Source: Burkholderiales bacterium (GTDB taxonomy: Bacteria > Pseudomonadota > Gammaproteobacteria > Burkholderiales > Burkholderiaceae_C). From it: a stretch of 39,713 nucleotides of DNA. Both the position numbers and the translations under genes were made by a program. The stretch is from the NCBI GenBank assembly GCA_947453625.1, contig CANGHK010000048.1:1-39713 (forward strand). Reading direction: 5' to 3'. Shown here piece after piece: positions 24,643-33,269 of the stretch; the stretch's first letter is position 1; every line of letters begins with the position of its first letter. The notes under the pieces are model-generated. The model was given only the letters and a program-made list of their open reading frames with translations, ran no database searches and was not told the DNA's origin.

Positions 24643-25968
24643 TCAATCCAGCAGTTCGACCATCCGCGTCAGGCCGCGACTGCTGGCGATCGCCTTGGCG
24701 GTCGCACCGCGGGATGTTGCCAAGTCGACCTTGGCGCCCTTGGACCGCAGGCGCTTGACCGCTTCCTCGCTGTCGGCCACCACCGCCATCATCAGCGGCG
24801 TGACGTCTTCGATGCCGTCGATCACGAAGGTCGCATTGACGTCAGCCCCCTTATCGAGCAGCCAACCCACCATCTCCATGTCCATCGGCTGCGCGCGCAA
24901 CACCATGCCCAGCGGCGTCACGCCGGTGGACATGCGGGCATCGAGCGGCATCCCCCCGGCGAGCAACGCCCTGGCGGTGAGGTTCATTCCACCGGCAAAC
25001 ATGGCACTGGGGTCCGCAGCCATCAGGAACTCTCGCGCCGGCTTGCTGGTTGAGACCATCTCGGCGGCAACGGCATCCATGCGCTTGGCCAGCGCCAGCT
25101 TGATGGGAGAATTCTCCTGCTGGTCTGGCGCCATCGGATCGACTCCAGCCTGAACCAGCGCTTGCGCAGCAAGAGGCTTGTTTTGCTGGATGGCGATGTG
25201 CAATGGGCTCTGGTTGAGTCGGTTGCGCGCCGACAGGTCGACACCGGCCACGGCCTTGAGCGCCGTGATGAGTTCCCGTGAATCGGCCAAGGTCGCGTAG
25301 TGCGCGATGGTGTTGCCGGCGTCGTCGGTGTACTTGGCAAACGCCGGCGCCTTGGCAAAGACCTCTAGCGCACTCCACTTCTGCAGTTGGACCGCGTAGG
25401 GAACGGCACGCGCGTCCGGCGCACCGTCGGCGGGCGCCAACTTGAGCACCGCTTCCAGAATGCCGGCATTTTGGCCATCGATGGCCTTGATGGCGAGTTG
25501 AATGAAGTCCTTCCGGTTCGGCTCGTTGTCGATCTTCGCGCCGGCTGACAACACCATCGCCAGCACCTCGGGCGAACCGCTGGTGATGGCGGCTTCGATG
25601 ACCCCAGGCGTCTGCGCAATGTCGATGCCGATCTTGTGAAATGGCGCGATCAACTGGCCATCACCGTGGGAGAGCGCTGACAGCAAACCGCTGGCCTCGG
25701 CTTCCAGGCCCGCCTTGGCAATGGCAGCCAGCGCCGACTGCCTGAGTTGGTACTGCGCGGCAGCAACTCCCGCCGCCACAAGAACGACCACACCGACGGC
25801 GGCCACCGCCGCCCGCGTGCCCTTGGACAGCGTCACGGCGACCGTGCCTGGCACCAGATCGCTGTCGATCAGGGTGAGAGCGGCCGCGGCCGGCTCATCC
25901 CACCGAAGTGGCGGAGCGATGTCTGAATGATTCTGCATGGCGCCGGGTATTTCAATCAGCTTCAACAT
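24643..25968 (-). CDS. Ankyrin-repeat membrane protein
   Basis: This is a 441-residue protein with one N-terminal membrane segment (AAVAAVGVVVLVAAGVAAA, about residues 53-71) and a long ankyrin-repeat region. Clear repeats are DAGNTIAHYATLADSRELI, RLNQSPLHIAIQQNKPLAAQ and the TGVTPLGMVLRAQP segment with WLLDKGADVN, plus a last one ending in KRLRSKGAKVDLA. Ankyrin repeats bind other proteins. The short Asp/Pro-rich N-terminus would face the cytoplasm and the repeats the periplasm if the positive-inside rule holds, but the orientation is uncertain. The ATG at 25968 is taken; an ATG ten codons later is possible, and neither has a good ribosome-binding site. It follows a PH-like membrane protein after 15 bases, so both probably act together at the membrane. 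Confidence 0.75.
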   Translation of the reverse strand: MLKLIEIPGAMQNHSDIAPPLRWDEPAAAALTLIDSDLVPGTVAVTLSKGTRAAVAAVGVVVLVAAGVAAAQYQLRQSALAAIAKAGLEAEASGLLSALSHGDGQLIAPFHKIGIDIAQTPGVIEAAITSGSPEVLAMVLSAGAKIDNEPNRKDFIQLAIKAIDGQNAGILEAVLKLAPADGAPDARAVPYAVQLQKWSALEVFAKAPAFAKYTDDAGNTIAHYATLADSRELITALKAVAGVDLSARNRLNQSPLHIAIQQNKPLAAQALVQAGVDPMAPDQQENSPIKLALAKRMDAVAAEMVSTSKPAREFLMAADPSAMFAGGMNLTARALLAGGMPLDARMSTGVTPLGMVLRAQPMDMEMVGWLLDKGADVNATFVIDGIEDVTPLMMAVVADSEEAVKRLRSKGAKVDLATSRGATAKAIASSRGLTRMVELLD

Positions 25969-25983
25969 GATGCAGCCCCGGGC

Positions 25984-26583
25984 TCAGACGATCGCCGACG
26001 GGTTGTGGAGCTTCTGTGCTTTCTGATTGTCGATGATGGTCAGGACAATCCGGGTGACAAGCTCCATTTGCTGCTCATTGATTTCCTTGTTCTCGATCAC
26101 CGATTTCTTCAAGACCATTTCATGGTCGGCCCCGTTGTTGTCGGTAATGCCGATCACCAGTTGCTTGTTCAGGAAGTAGTAAATGGCCGCGATCAGCAGG
26201 CCAAGCAGCACGATACCGACCCCAAACCAGAGCACGCCAGGGCCGTCAGCGTCACGCGCATTGCCAATGCTCGCCGTGATGATTTGACCGCCGGCCAGCA
26301 GCGCCATGAAGAAGATCCCCACTGCCTGCTTCCAGGGTTTGTGGTAGCCGTAGTAGCTCGAACTGATCGAGTCGATCGGAATGATCACCTTGCGATAGCC
26401 GGTGAAACTCGCCGTCTGAAAAACGAGCCGCCGGTGATTGATCGACAGGAAGTAGGTCGGATCGATGCGCAGCAGCGCGAGCAACCAGGCCAGCAGGCCC
26501 GAGTTTCTGGCAAGGATTTCGACGTAGTTGTTGCGTTCATTGGGGTTCGCATCGGCGTACCATTGCTTGGGAACGAGTGCCAT
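25984..26583 (-). CDS. PH-like two-pass membrane protein
   Basis: This is a 199-residue protein. The first 90 residues read like a PH-type domain (TYFLSINHRRLVFQTASFTGYRK, VIIPIDSISSSYYGYHKPW). Two hydrophobic helices follow, about 95-108 (AVGIFFMALLAGGQIIT) and 119-139 (LWFGVGIVLLGLLIAAIYYFL), and the C-terminus resumes a short strand-rich part (KQLVIGITDNNGADHEMVL) and a helix. It probably sits in the inner membrane with cytoplasmic ends. The 185-base upstream gap is AT-rich, with no clear Shine-Dalgarno sequence. It is followed by the ankyrin protein 15 bases later. It resembles the other PH-like membrane protein (7447-7863) in architecture class only. Function unknown. Confidence 0.6.
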   Translation of the reverse strand: MALVPKQWYADANPNERNNYVEILARNSGLLAWLLALLRIDPTYFLSINHRRLVFQTASFTGYRKVIIPIDSISSSYYGYHKPWKQAVGIFFMALLAGGQIITASIGNARDADGPGVLWFGVGIVLLGLLIAAIYYFLNKQLVIGITDNNGADHEMVLKKSVIENKEINEQQMELVTRIVLTIIDNQKAQKLHNPSAIV

Positions 26584-26674
26584 TTTATATTATTGAGTTA
26601 ATTTATCAATCAAATTCGATACCAGCCGAATGCTTATTCTTCCGGCCGGCGTCCGCGCCACCAACTTGCAAGGG

Positions 26675-26686
26675 ATATAATTATAT
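26675..26686. promoter_or_regulatory. AT-rich perfect palindrome upstream of the PH-like gene
   Basis: ATATAATTATAT is its own reverse complement, in the 185-base gap between the TIR-like and PH-like genes. It contains a TATAAT on both strands. It could be a -10 element or protein-binding site, but no matching -35 was found. Confidence 0.25.
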
Positions 26687-26742
26687 TTCGTCAACCTCAC
26701 TGTTCTCGATCGAACTCTTCGTCATCAGTCGCATCGCCGCGC

Positions 26743-27980
26743 CAATTTCAACCCGCTCAGCCGTCTTATTACGCATGGACCCGCCGCGTCGACAGGCTCC
26801 GCCGCGCCTCCGCGCTGAAGATCTCCTCGCTGTTCATCCAGGCCAGCAGCGGATCGAGCTCGGCGCCCGAATCCAAGCGGATCATGTCGCGCCGCAGCGC
26901 CAGGTTTCTCAGTTTCAGATACAACAGCAAGCCCCAGCGGCCGGCTTTGTTCAACGCTTCAAAGGCGCGCGTCATGTCGTCCGGCAGGCTGGCCGCGCAG
27001 CGCGTCAGCGAGAACGGTGCGAGTGTCCGCAGCAGCGCCAGCGCTGGCTGATCCTCCAGATACCTCAGCAGAAAATCGCGGTTGATACCGGGCCGCGATT
27101 CATCGGCGCTGGCCTGCAGGATGAACAGATTGCCTTCGAAACTGGGCAGCATCGTCGCCATCCCCAACTCGAATACAGCATTCTGGTTTTGCAGTCCTGC
27201 GGCTGGCGGGCCGAAATGCGACAGGATCAAATCGGCACGCTGCATCTTCAGGCGCAGGCGCTGCAGGCGCGAATTCATCTCCAGACGCTGCTCGGGAATC
27301 GTGCAGACGACCCGGATATCCAGCGCCATGGCGCCGGGATGCGCCATGGCGTCCTTGGCCAGCAGCGATACGGTATCAGCCACCAGTTCACGCAACAGGC
27401 CCGGGCCGACCGCCAGGAAACTGCGGTCGAAGGCCTGGGGATGTTGCAACTCCGTCTCTGACCAATTGGCTGACAACAGCAGATAAATCGCATTCGATAT
27501 CTTTTCGGTCGCGAATGCAAAATCGTAACCCTCGACTCGTCGCGTCGGCACGCCCGATTCAGCGCCGCCGGGATACCAGGGCTCGAGCAGCGGGGCAACA
27601 TTCAACAGGGATTTCTCGGCGCGTCCGGCCCGGACCATCTGTCGCGTCGTGAAACTCCTCGCCGGTGGCGCGGCCGATTCCCGGGTAATCAGCGCCTGGC
27701 GCAAATCAGCCAGGAAACGATCTGAATCATCCGTCGCGGGGCGTTTGCCCGACAGAATATCCAGGCTCTTGTCCTGCCGCTCGATCTGATCGAACTGGCG
27801 CAGCAGCCGGTCGGCCCTGCGCGCTATCTCGTCCTCGTCAGGCACCGGGAACTGCTGGCGGTCGAGCAATGCCGCGCGCAGGTCGGCAGCCTGCGCGGCG
27901 ACAACCGCATCGGCCACCTCATGCCCGGCCAGGGCCTGCAGCCAGAGCTCGGCGTCCCGGGTTTCGGCGGGGTCCATCGC
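26743..27980 (-). repeat. Long duplicated segment, copy A (matches 38476-39713)
   Basis: This stretch pairs colinearly with 38476-39713, both 1238 bases and apparently without net indels. It covers the coding region from residue 104 to the end and about 25 bases past the stop. Runs of 50 or more identical bases occur, for example around the codons for the SADESRPGINRDFLLRYLE segment. The copies are in the same orientation, 11.7 kb apart. Confidence 0.8.
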
Positions 27981-28286
27981 CGGGGAGGCGGGCTCGAACG
28001 AATCGCCCCGCTCCTGCGCATCGATGCGCGCCAGCAAGGCCGCCACGCGGTCTTCCAGGCCCTGGTCGTTAGCCGGTGCTTGGTCGAGTTGCTGCTGCAG
28101 CAAGGCCTGCCGGATGTCGGCGATAGGCCTTTCGGCACTGCTGATGGGGGAGGCTTGGCCCCGCAGCAGGTCCAAGGCCCGCCGGGCGACCGCGCCCGGA
28201 ATGGGGGACGCCTCGTCATCGCGCATCGGGTTCACGCGACCCTGTTTTGCCGGGGTCGACTTCGGCTGGAACCAGTCATTACTCAC
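26769..28286 (-). CDS. TIR/deoxyribosyltransferase-like protein, paralogue A
   Basis: This 505-residue protein starts at a GTG with GGAGAG six bases upstream. The N-terminal 200 residues are helical and carry three copies of a short motif: ADIRQALLQQQ (56-66), ADLRAALLDRQ (134-144) and ADLRQALITRE (193-203). The C-terminal half contains DIRVVCTIPEQR, then KMQRADLILSHF (348-359), then NQNAVFELGMA (367-377) and NLFILQASADE. The ADLIL ... NxxxFELG pattern is the shared signature of TIR-like and nucleoside-deoxyribosyltransferase-like folds, whose conserved Glu cleaves N-glycosidic bonds in NAD or nucleotides. The rest of the fold is not obvious, so this is a low-certainty domain call. A second copy starts beyond the right edge. 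It sits 42 bases behind the sigma-factor gene. Confidence 0.6.
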   Translation of the reverse strand: MSNDWFQPKSTPAKQGRVNPMRDDEASPIPGAVARRALDLLRGQASPISSAERPIADIRQALLQQQLDQAPANDQGLEDRVAALLARIDAQERGDSFEPASPAMDPAETRDAELWLQALAGHEVADAVVAAQAADLRAALLDRQQFPVPDEDEIARRADRLLRQFDQIERQDKSLDILSGKRPATDDSDRFLADLRQALITRESAAPPARSFTTRQMVRAGRAEKSLLNVAPLLEPWYPGGAESGVPTRRVEGYDFAFATEKISNAIYLLLSANWSETELQHPQAFDRSFLAVGPGLLRELVADTVSLLAKDAMAHPGAMALDIRVVCTIPEQRLEMNSRLQRLRLKMQRADLILSHFGPPAAGLQNQNAVFELGMATMLPSFEGNLFILQASADESRPGINRDFLLRYLEDQPALALLRTLAPFSLTRCAASLPDDMTRAFEALNKAGRWGLLLYLKLRNLALRRDMIRLDSGAELDPLLAWMNSEEIFSAEARRSLSTRRVHA

Positions 28287-28328
28287 AGATCTCTCCGTTG
28301 AAGTTCGTCGGATAGACAGCGCCGGCGC

Positions 28329-29024
28329 TCAATGCCGCCGCTCCTGTGGCCATGGCGGCCCTGCGCGGAAGTGCTTGAGCATCGCGTGGATGCTTTGGGT
28401 CATGTTGCCGGCCTGCCGATCGGTGACCGACTTGACCGGGATGTCGAGTTCGACCGAGGCGATCTCGAGTGCCGAGCATCCCGCCACCCACAAGGCCAGG
28501 CGCTGGTACTTCAGCGGGCAAGCGTGCTCGTAGGCGGCCAGCAGGCGGCGCAGGTCGGCGCGGACGTCGGGGCCTAGGCCCTTGTCGATCGTCTCTCCAG
28601 GGTGAGCGCGGCCCGGAAATCCGTCATCGTGACGCACAGTTGTCCTGTGGTCGAAACCGTCTCCGTCGTCCTCATCATCGTCGGACGACCCCGGCGGCGA
28701 ATCATCCGGCTGCACCTTGCCGGGACGAAGTTGCCTCAGGTAGTCGACAAACAGGTTGTGCAGGATGCGGTAGTAGTAGGCCTGCGGATGGCTGACATCG
28801 GCCAACGGGCGGCTACGGAACAGTTTGAAGATGACCTCCTGACCGAGATCCTCGGCCTCGTGCCTGGGAACACCCTTGCGTGTGAAGTGGCCCTGGGCGT
28901 GACCCTCCACATGGCGAAGCCACAGCCGCGCCACCTCCTGCTGTCGGTCGGCCGGCAAGGGCTGGCCCGCCGCGGTCTCCGCGAAGATGAGAAATATTTT
29001 CTTGATCGCCTCTTGCCAATTCAT
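28329..29024 (-). CDS. ECF-like RNA polymerase sigma factor
   Basis: This 231-residue protein starts at the ATG behind CAGGAG; the frame is open upstream but without coding character. Residues 40-100 match sigma-70 region 2: HEAEDLGQEVIFKLF, then SHPQAYYYRILHNLFVDYLRQ. Residues 170-220 correspond to region 4 (KYQRLALWVAGCSALEIASVELDIPVKSVTDR). The two are joined by an acidic, Asp-rich linker (about 107-150). Lack of region 3 and the small size place it in the ECF group. It heads the minus-strand run with the TIR-like, PH-like and ankyrin genes and is divergent from the AAA+/VWA pair, so it likely controls one or both directions. No anti-sigma factor gene with a typical zinc motif is adjacent; the PH/ankyrin membrane proteins could fill that role, which is speculation. 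Confidence 0.75.
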   Translation of the reverse strand: MNWQEAIKKIFLIFAETAAGQPLPADRQQEVARLWLRHVEGHAQGHFTRKGVPRHEAEDLGQEVIFKLFRSRPLADVSHPQAYYYRILHNLFVDYLRQLRPGKVQPDDSPPGSSDDDEDDGDGFDHRTTVRHDDGFPGRAHPGETIDKGLGPDVRADLRRLLAAYEHACPLKYQRLALWVAGCSALEIASVELDIPVKSVTDRQAGNMTQSIHAMLKHFRAGPPWPQERRH

Positions 29025-29465
29025 CGCTGCTCCTGTTTCCAAAAAATTCTTGTCGCCCCGCGTGGGTGCCGATCCAGACCCCTGGCTTGTCGCACTTGCA
29101 CCAGACCCTTGCCGCGGGCGCCTCCACCCTGCAAGCAGAGACCGTGGCCTGCGGTTTTCATCAGCAGGGGCTGCAAAAAAACTTTTTTCTCGGCGCAAGC
29201 CCCTCGGGCGCCAGCAAGTTGCCGTTGCGGCGCGTCTACACACAAGTGGCTGGCCCGCAGGCCCATGGGCTTGCGGGTCCCGTCACCGAATGAACCCGGC
29301 GTTGCGGGCTGGACAGGGAGAGTCGATCAAGGCCTGACCTGATGAATCCGCCCGCAGCACGTCTCTACCCCGTACACGCCGACCTTGCACGACAAGGCCG
29401 GTCACCCCCCACGTCGCTGGCCCTTCGCCAGGGTCCGCGACAGGGTTCACACAGGAGATCTGAAC
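29025..29465. other. Divergent control region between sigma and AAA+ genes
   Basis: No gene is supported in these 441 bases. The region must hold promoters in both directions. Features seen: an A-tract/T-tract block (AAAAAAACTTTTTT near 29165-29180), a shorter A-rich block near 29040-29048 next to the sigma start, two copies of CTTGTCGC (29049-29056 and 29086-29093), and CGTCTA at 29233-29238, which resembles the -10 element of several ECF-type promoters. The last is suggestive of sigma-dependent control of the plus-strand genes, but no matching GGAAC-type -35 was found. Confidence 0.4.
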
Positions 29466-31616
29466 ATGACCCTTCCGCCGCCCTTCCACGCCGACCTGCC
29501 GGACGAATTCACTGATGTGACGGACGCGACTGGCGCGGTCCTGCCCCGCAGTTTCACGCGACTGTGCCGTTTGTTCGCGCTGCGCGCACTGGTCGACCTG
29601 GGCGGCATGTTCAACGTGGTTCACGACGGCCACTGCTCCGCGCCGGAGTTGCTGCGCTTCGTCAGGGCTGAACCCGATCCGGACGCCGACGACTTCGACC
29701 CGGCCAGCGTCATGGCCAAGCTGCGTGCACGCCATCGTGTCATGTCGGAGCGCAAGCCTTGCTGGCCCGAAGGCAATCCGATGATGCGCAATGCGCGCTG
29801 GCTGCAAGCGCGGGTCGGCCTGACGGAGACCGAACTGCACCTGATGCTGCTGTGCGTGCTCGCTCGCCACCACCCGGAACTGGGTCAGGCGCTGGATTCG
29901 GTGGGCGGCCTGGCCGGGCTGCACCTGACGTCAGCGATCTCCACCTTGCTGGACACGCCGATGGCCGAGGTCAGCAGCGCGTTGTCTGCTGATAGCGCGC
30001 TGGCAAGTTCGGGCCTGGTCAAGGTCGACGAGAACGCGACCTATCCGTTTCTCCACAAGTTGGACCTGCTCATGGGGCTGGAGCAGCGCTTGCAGACGTC
30101 GCACGACAACCCATTCAACCTGTTTGCCGACAACTTCGTCGTCGCACCCGCGCCGACGCTGCAAGCCGATCGCTTCGATCACCTGCAGCCCAAGCTCAAC
30201 CACATCCTGCAGTACCTGCGCCATGCGGTGCAACAGGGCCGCACCGGCGTGAACATCCTGATCTGGGGCCCGCCCGGCACGGGCAAGACCGAAGTGGTGC
30301 GCACGCTGGCCGCGGCGATACAGGCCGAACTGTTCGAGGTCTCGGTCTCGCGCCAGTGCGGCCACCGCATCGAGGGCATGCAGCGCGTGTCGGCCTACGC
30401 GCTGTCGCAAAAAATCCTGGCCAGGCGCGGCGGCGCGCTGATCATGTTCGACGAGATCGAGGACATCAGTGGCGGCTCGGACGACGATGACGACTTCATG
30501 TTTCCCAGCCGCTCGCGCAAGTCGGGCAACAAGGCCTGGATGAACCAGATGCTAGAGACCAACCCGGTGCCCGCGGTGTGGGTCTCCAACCGCATCACCC
30601 AGATCGACGCCGCGCATTTGCGCCGCTTCGACTACCACCTGGAGATGGACACGCCGCCGGCGGCGGTGCGCACGCGCATGTTGGTCGAGCGCGCCGGCCC
30701 GCTGGGCGCCAGCGAAGCCTGGTGCCGCCAGATGGCGACCAACGACTGCATGGGCCCGGGGGTGATGGCGCGTGCTGCCAGCGTGGCCGGGGCGATGCGC
30801 GAGGCCGGGGTCACCACGCCGGTGGAGTGCCTGCTGGAGGAGTTGATAGGCGGCTCGCTGAGTGCGCAGCGCCTGCAGACCTGCGCCAAGCCGCAGCGCG
30901 CCGGCCAACTGCACTACCGCATCGACGTCACCCACGCCAGCAGCGATCTGGCGGCGCTGGTGGCCGGCCTGCGCCGCCAGCCGCAGGCCCGCCTGTGCCT
31001 GTACGGCCCGCCGGGCACCGGCAAGAGCGCCTTCGCCCAGCACCTGGCCGAGCAACTGGGCATGCCGGCGATGCTGCAGCGTGCCAGCGACATCGTCAGC
31101 GCCTTAGTCGGCGAGACCGAGCAGCAGATGGCGGCCATGTTCCGCCGCGCCAAGGAGGACAACGCCGTGCTGATCCTCGACGAGGCCGACAGCTTTCTGA
31201 TGAGCCGTCAGGGTGCGCGCCAGAGTTGGGAGGTCAGCAGCGTCAACGAGATGCTGACGCAGATGGAGTCCTTCGAGGGCATCTTCGTCGCCACCACGAA
31301 CCTGATGGACCGCCTGGACGAGGCCAGCCTGCGCCGCTTCGACGCCAAGATCGCTTTCGACTACCTGCGCCCGGGCCAGATCGTCACGCTGCTGCAAGAG
31401 GCCTGCGCCGTGCTGGGGCTGGACGCCACCGGCAGCCAGGCCCAGGCCAGCCAGTTGCGTGCGCTGACCCCGGGCGACTTTGCCACCGTGATCCGCCAGG
31501 CCCGCTTCAGCCCCGTTCGCGACCTGGCCGACCTGGGCCGCCGGCTGGCCGACGAGACGCGAATGAAGAGTGTCACCACCAGCCGCCCCATGGGCTTCGT
31601 GCTCCAGGCGGCCTGA
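29466..31616 (+). CDS. Double AAA+ ATPase
   Basis: This 716-residue protein starts at the ATG behind AGGAG (9 bases). The N-terminal 230 residues are helical with no recognised domain. Two AAA+ modules follow. The first has Walker A GPPGTGKT (268-275) and Walker B LIMFDE (325-330). The second has Walker A GPPGTGKS (514-521) and Walker B LILDEAD (569-575), followed by NEMLTQMESFEG, ATTNLMDRLDEASLRRFD and sensor-2-like regions as in the Cdc48/FtsH/katanin branch. In the first module the loop after Walker B carries an unusual Asp run (GGSDDDDDF). Such tandem AAA+ proteins unfold or remodel proteins as hexamers. The VWA paralogue encoded 125 bases downstream is the likely partner. No protease domain is fused, so remodelling rather than degradation is expected. 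Confidence 0.85.
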   Translation: MTLPPPFHADLPDEFTDVTDATGAVLPRSFTRLCRLFALRALVDLGGMFNVVHDGHCSAPELLRFVRAEPDPDADDFDPASVMAKLRARHRVMSERKPCWPEGNPMMRNARWLQARVGLTETELHLMLLCVLARHHPELGQALDSVGGLAGLHLTSAISTLLDTPMAEVSSALSADSALASSGLVKVDENATYPFLHKLDLLMGLEQRLQTSHDNPFNLFADNFVVAPAPTLQADRFDHLQPKLNHILQYLRHAVQQGRTGVNILIWGPPGTGKTEVVRTLAAAIQAELFEVSVSRQCGHRIEGMQRVSAYALSQKILARRGGALIMFDEIEDISGGSDDDDDFMFPSRSRKSGNKAWMNQMLETNPVPAVWVSNRITQIDAAHLRRFDYHLEMDTPPAAVRTRMLVERAGPLGASEAWCRQMATNDCMGPGVMARAASVAGAMREAGVTTPVECLLEELIGGSLSAQRLQTCAKPQRAGQLHYRIDVTHASSDLAALVAGLRRQPQARLCLYGPPGTGKSAFAQHLAEQLGMPAMLQRASDIVSALVGETEQQMAAMFRRAKEDNAVLILDEADSFLMSRQGARQSWEVSSVNEMLTQMESFEGIFVATTNLMDRLDEASLRRFDAKIAFDYLRPGQIVTLLQEACAVLGLDATGSQAQASQLRALTPGDFATVIRQARFSPVRDLADLGRRLADETRMKSVTTSRPMGFVLQAA

Positions 31617-31740
31617 TCCGCGGGCATCTTTTCCGCGGGTGTCTTTTCCGCGGGAACGTCGCACCGCGGCCGCAAGCATCTCTCCCCCCCAACGGCAGCA
31701 CCGGAAGCGGCCCCCGAATCCCTCATCAAAGGAAGAAACC

Positions 31741-33111
31741 ATGAACACCCCTCTGTCCCTGTCCACCACCGTCACATTGATCGCCCATCGCGCCGGCCTG
31801 CACGCCGGCCGCGACAACGAGGTCGAGGTGCTGGTGCGCATCGATGCGCCCGACATGCCGGCCGGCCATGTCGCCCAGCGCCCGCCGCAGGCGCTCGCCC
31901 TGGTGATCGACCGCTCGGGCTCGATGCAAGGCCATCCGCTGGACGAGGCCAAGCGCTGTGCCGCCTACGTGGTCGGCCAGTTGCGGCCGACCGACAAGGT
32001 CTCGCTGGTGCAGTTCGACAACCGGGTTCGCCGGCTGTGGCCCGCCGTGCCGCTGGGTGACGGCGCGGCGCTGCGCGAGGCCATCGCCGCGATCCACTCC
32101 GGCGGACAAACCAACCTGCACGGCGGCTGGCTAGAGGGTGCCGATAGCCTGCGCGACGTGGGCGGCTCCGGACTCAAGCGCGTGATCCTGCTGTCGGACG
32201 GCCAGGCCAACGCCGGGCTGACCGATCCCGTGGCGATTGCGGCGCAATGCACCCAGCAGGCCGCGCAAGGCGTGACCACCAGCACCTATGGGCTCGGCCG
32301 CGGTTTCAACGAGGACTTGATGGTGGCCATGGCGCGTGCCGGGGGTGGCAACCACTACTACGGCGACACCGCCGAGGACTTGATGGACCCGTTCCAGCAG
32401 GAACTCGAGTTGCTGGGCAACCTGTGCCTGCGCGAGTTGCACCTGTCCGTGGACCTGCCTGGCGGCGTGACGGTCAAGATGATCAACGACCTGCCCCGCG
32501 CCGACGGCGGCTGGCGGATGCTGGACCTGACCTGGGGCGCGCAGGCCTGGGCCGTGCTGCGGCTGACGGTGCCGGCGGCAGCACTGCCGGCCGCGGGGCA
32601 GTGGCTGTCGCTGCTGCAGGTCAGCATGCGTGGCCGGACGCTGGACGGCGAGGCGGTGACGCTGGAGCGCACCAGTCTGGCGCTACGGGTGTTGCCGCCC
32701 GATGCCTTCAGCCAATTGGCCGAGGACGACACCGTGGCCCGCCGGCTGGTCGAACTGGCCGCGGCCGATGCGCTGACCCGGATGCGCCAGGCCGCATTCG
32801 ACAGTGACTGGGTGAGGGTGGACGACTTGCTGCAGCGGGCCACACTCGATTTCGCCGACAACGACTGGGTGGCCGCGGTGCTCGATGCGATGAAGGCGGT
32901 CGCCAACAGCCGCTCGCGCGAACGCATGATGAAGGAATCGATGTACTCGTCGGCCAAGATGCGCAGCCGCCTGACGAGCCGGGACGAAGACCAAGGCTTC
33001 TCCGCGGCCCAGGGGGAGGCCGCGACGCCGTCCTATCTGCGGCGTAAATCAGCCCAAGGCAAGGCCGCGCCCGGCGCTGACCGTGGCGGCGACGACCCCG
33101 CCAAGCGCTGA
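31741..33111 (+). CDS. VWA-domain protein (paralogue 2)
   Basis: This is a 456-residue protein with an AAGGAAG site just before the ATG. It has a complete VWA metal site (LVIDRSGSMQG; GGQTNLHGGW; VILLSDGQAN), followed by GLGRGFNEDLMVAMARAG and GNHYYGDTAEDLMDP, nearly identical to the corresponding parts of the protein at 12733-14058. The conserved C-terminal helix SRSRERMMKES and the YLRRKSAQGK tail are also shared. The long upstream extension of the frame overlaps the AAA+ gene and is not coding. It is presumably co-transcribed with the double AAA+ ATPase, in the usual ATPase-VWA pairing. The Thr of the second metal motif is present in both paralogues, so both should bind a divalent metal. 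Confidence 0.87.
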   Translation: MNTPLSLSTTVTLIAHRAGLHAGRDNEVEVLVRIDAPDMPAGHVAQRPPQALALVIDRSGSMQGHPLDEAKRCAAYVVGQLRPTDKVSLVQFDNRVRRLWPAVPLGDGAALREAIAAIHSGGQTNLHGGWLEGADSLRDVGGSGLKRVILLSDGQANAGLTDPVAIAAQCTQQAAQGVTTSTYGLGRGFNEDLMVAMARAGGGNHYYGDTAEDLMDPFQQELELLGNLCLRELHLSVDLPGGVTVKMINDLPRADGGWRMLDLTWGAQAWAVLRLTVPAAALPAAGQWLSLLQVSMRGRTLDGEAVTLERTSLALRVLPPDAFSQLAEDDTVARRLVELAAADALTRMRQAAFDSDWVRVDDLLQRATLDFADNDWVAAVLDAMKAVANSRSRERMMKESMYSSAKMRSRLTSRDEDQGFSAAQGEAATPSYLRRKSAQGKAAPGADRGGDDPAKR

Positions 33112-33169
33112 GGAGATTCGCAAGGCGCTGGCGAGCGGCCTTGCGGCGCGAATCATTCGACTCGACAGT

Positions 33170-33196
33170 TTCGATGCCCGCGAAGACGGGCACGAA
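33170..33196. terminator. Hairpin between convergent VWA and receptor genes
   Basis: TTCG-A-TGCCCG and CGGGCA-CGAA form a 10-bp stem with one bulged base and a 6-base loop, in the 158-base gap between two convergent stop codons. No T-tract follows; a bidirectional terminator is the simplest reading. Confidence 0.4.
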
Positions 33197-33269
33197 GCCG
33201 GAGACGGGATCGGATGATTGGCTGGACCGATTCGGCGCCTTCTCAGAGCCGGGAAGATCGCGATCCCAC

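Noticed and set aside
31570-31740. A 57-residue N-terminal extension of the second VWA protein
   Set aside because: It overlaps the AAA+ gene and has non-protein composition; the ATG at 31741 has a strong ribosome-binding site and aligns with the paralogue.
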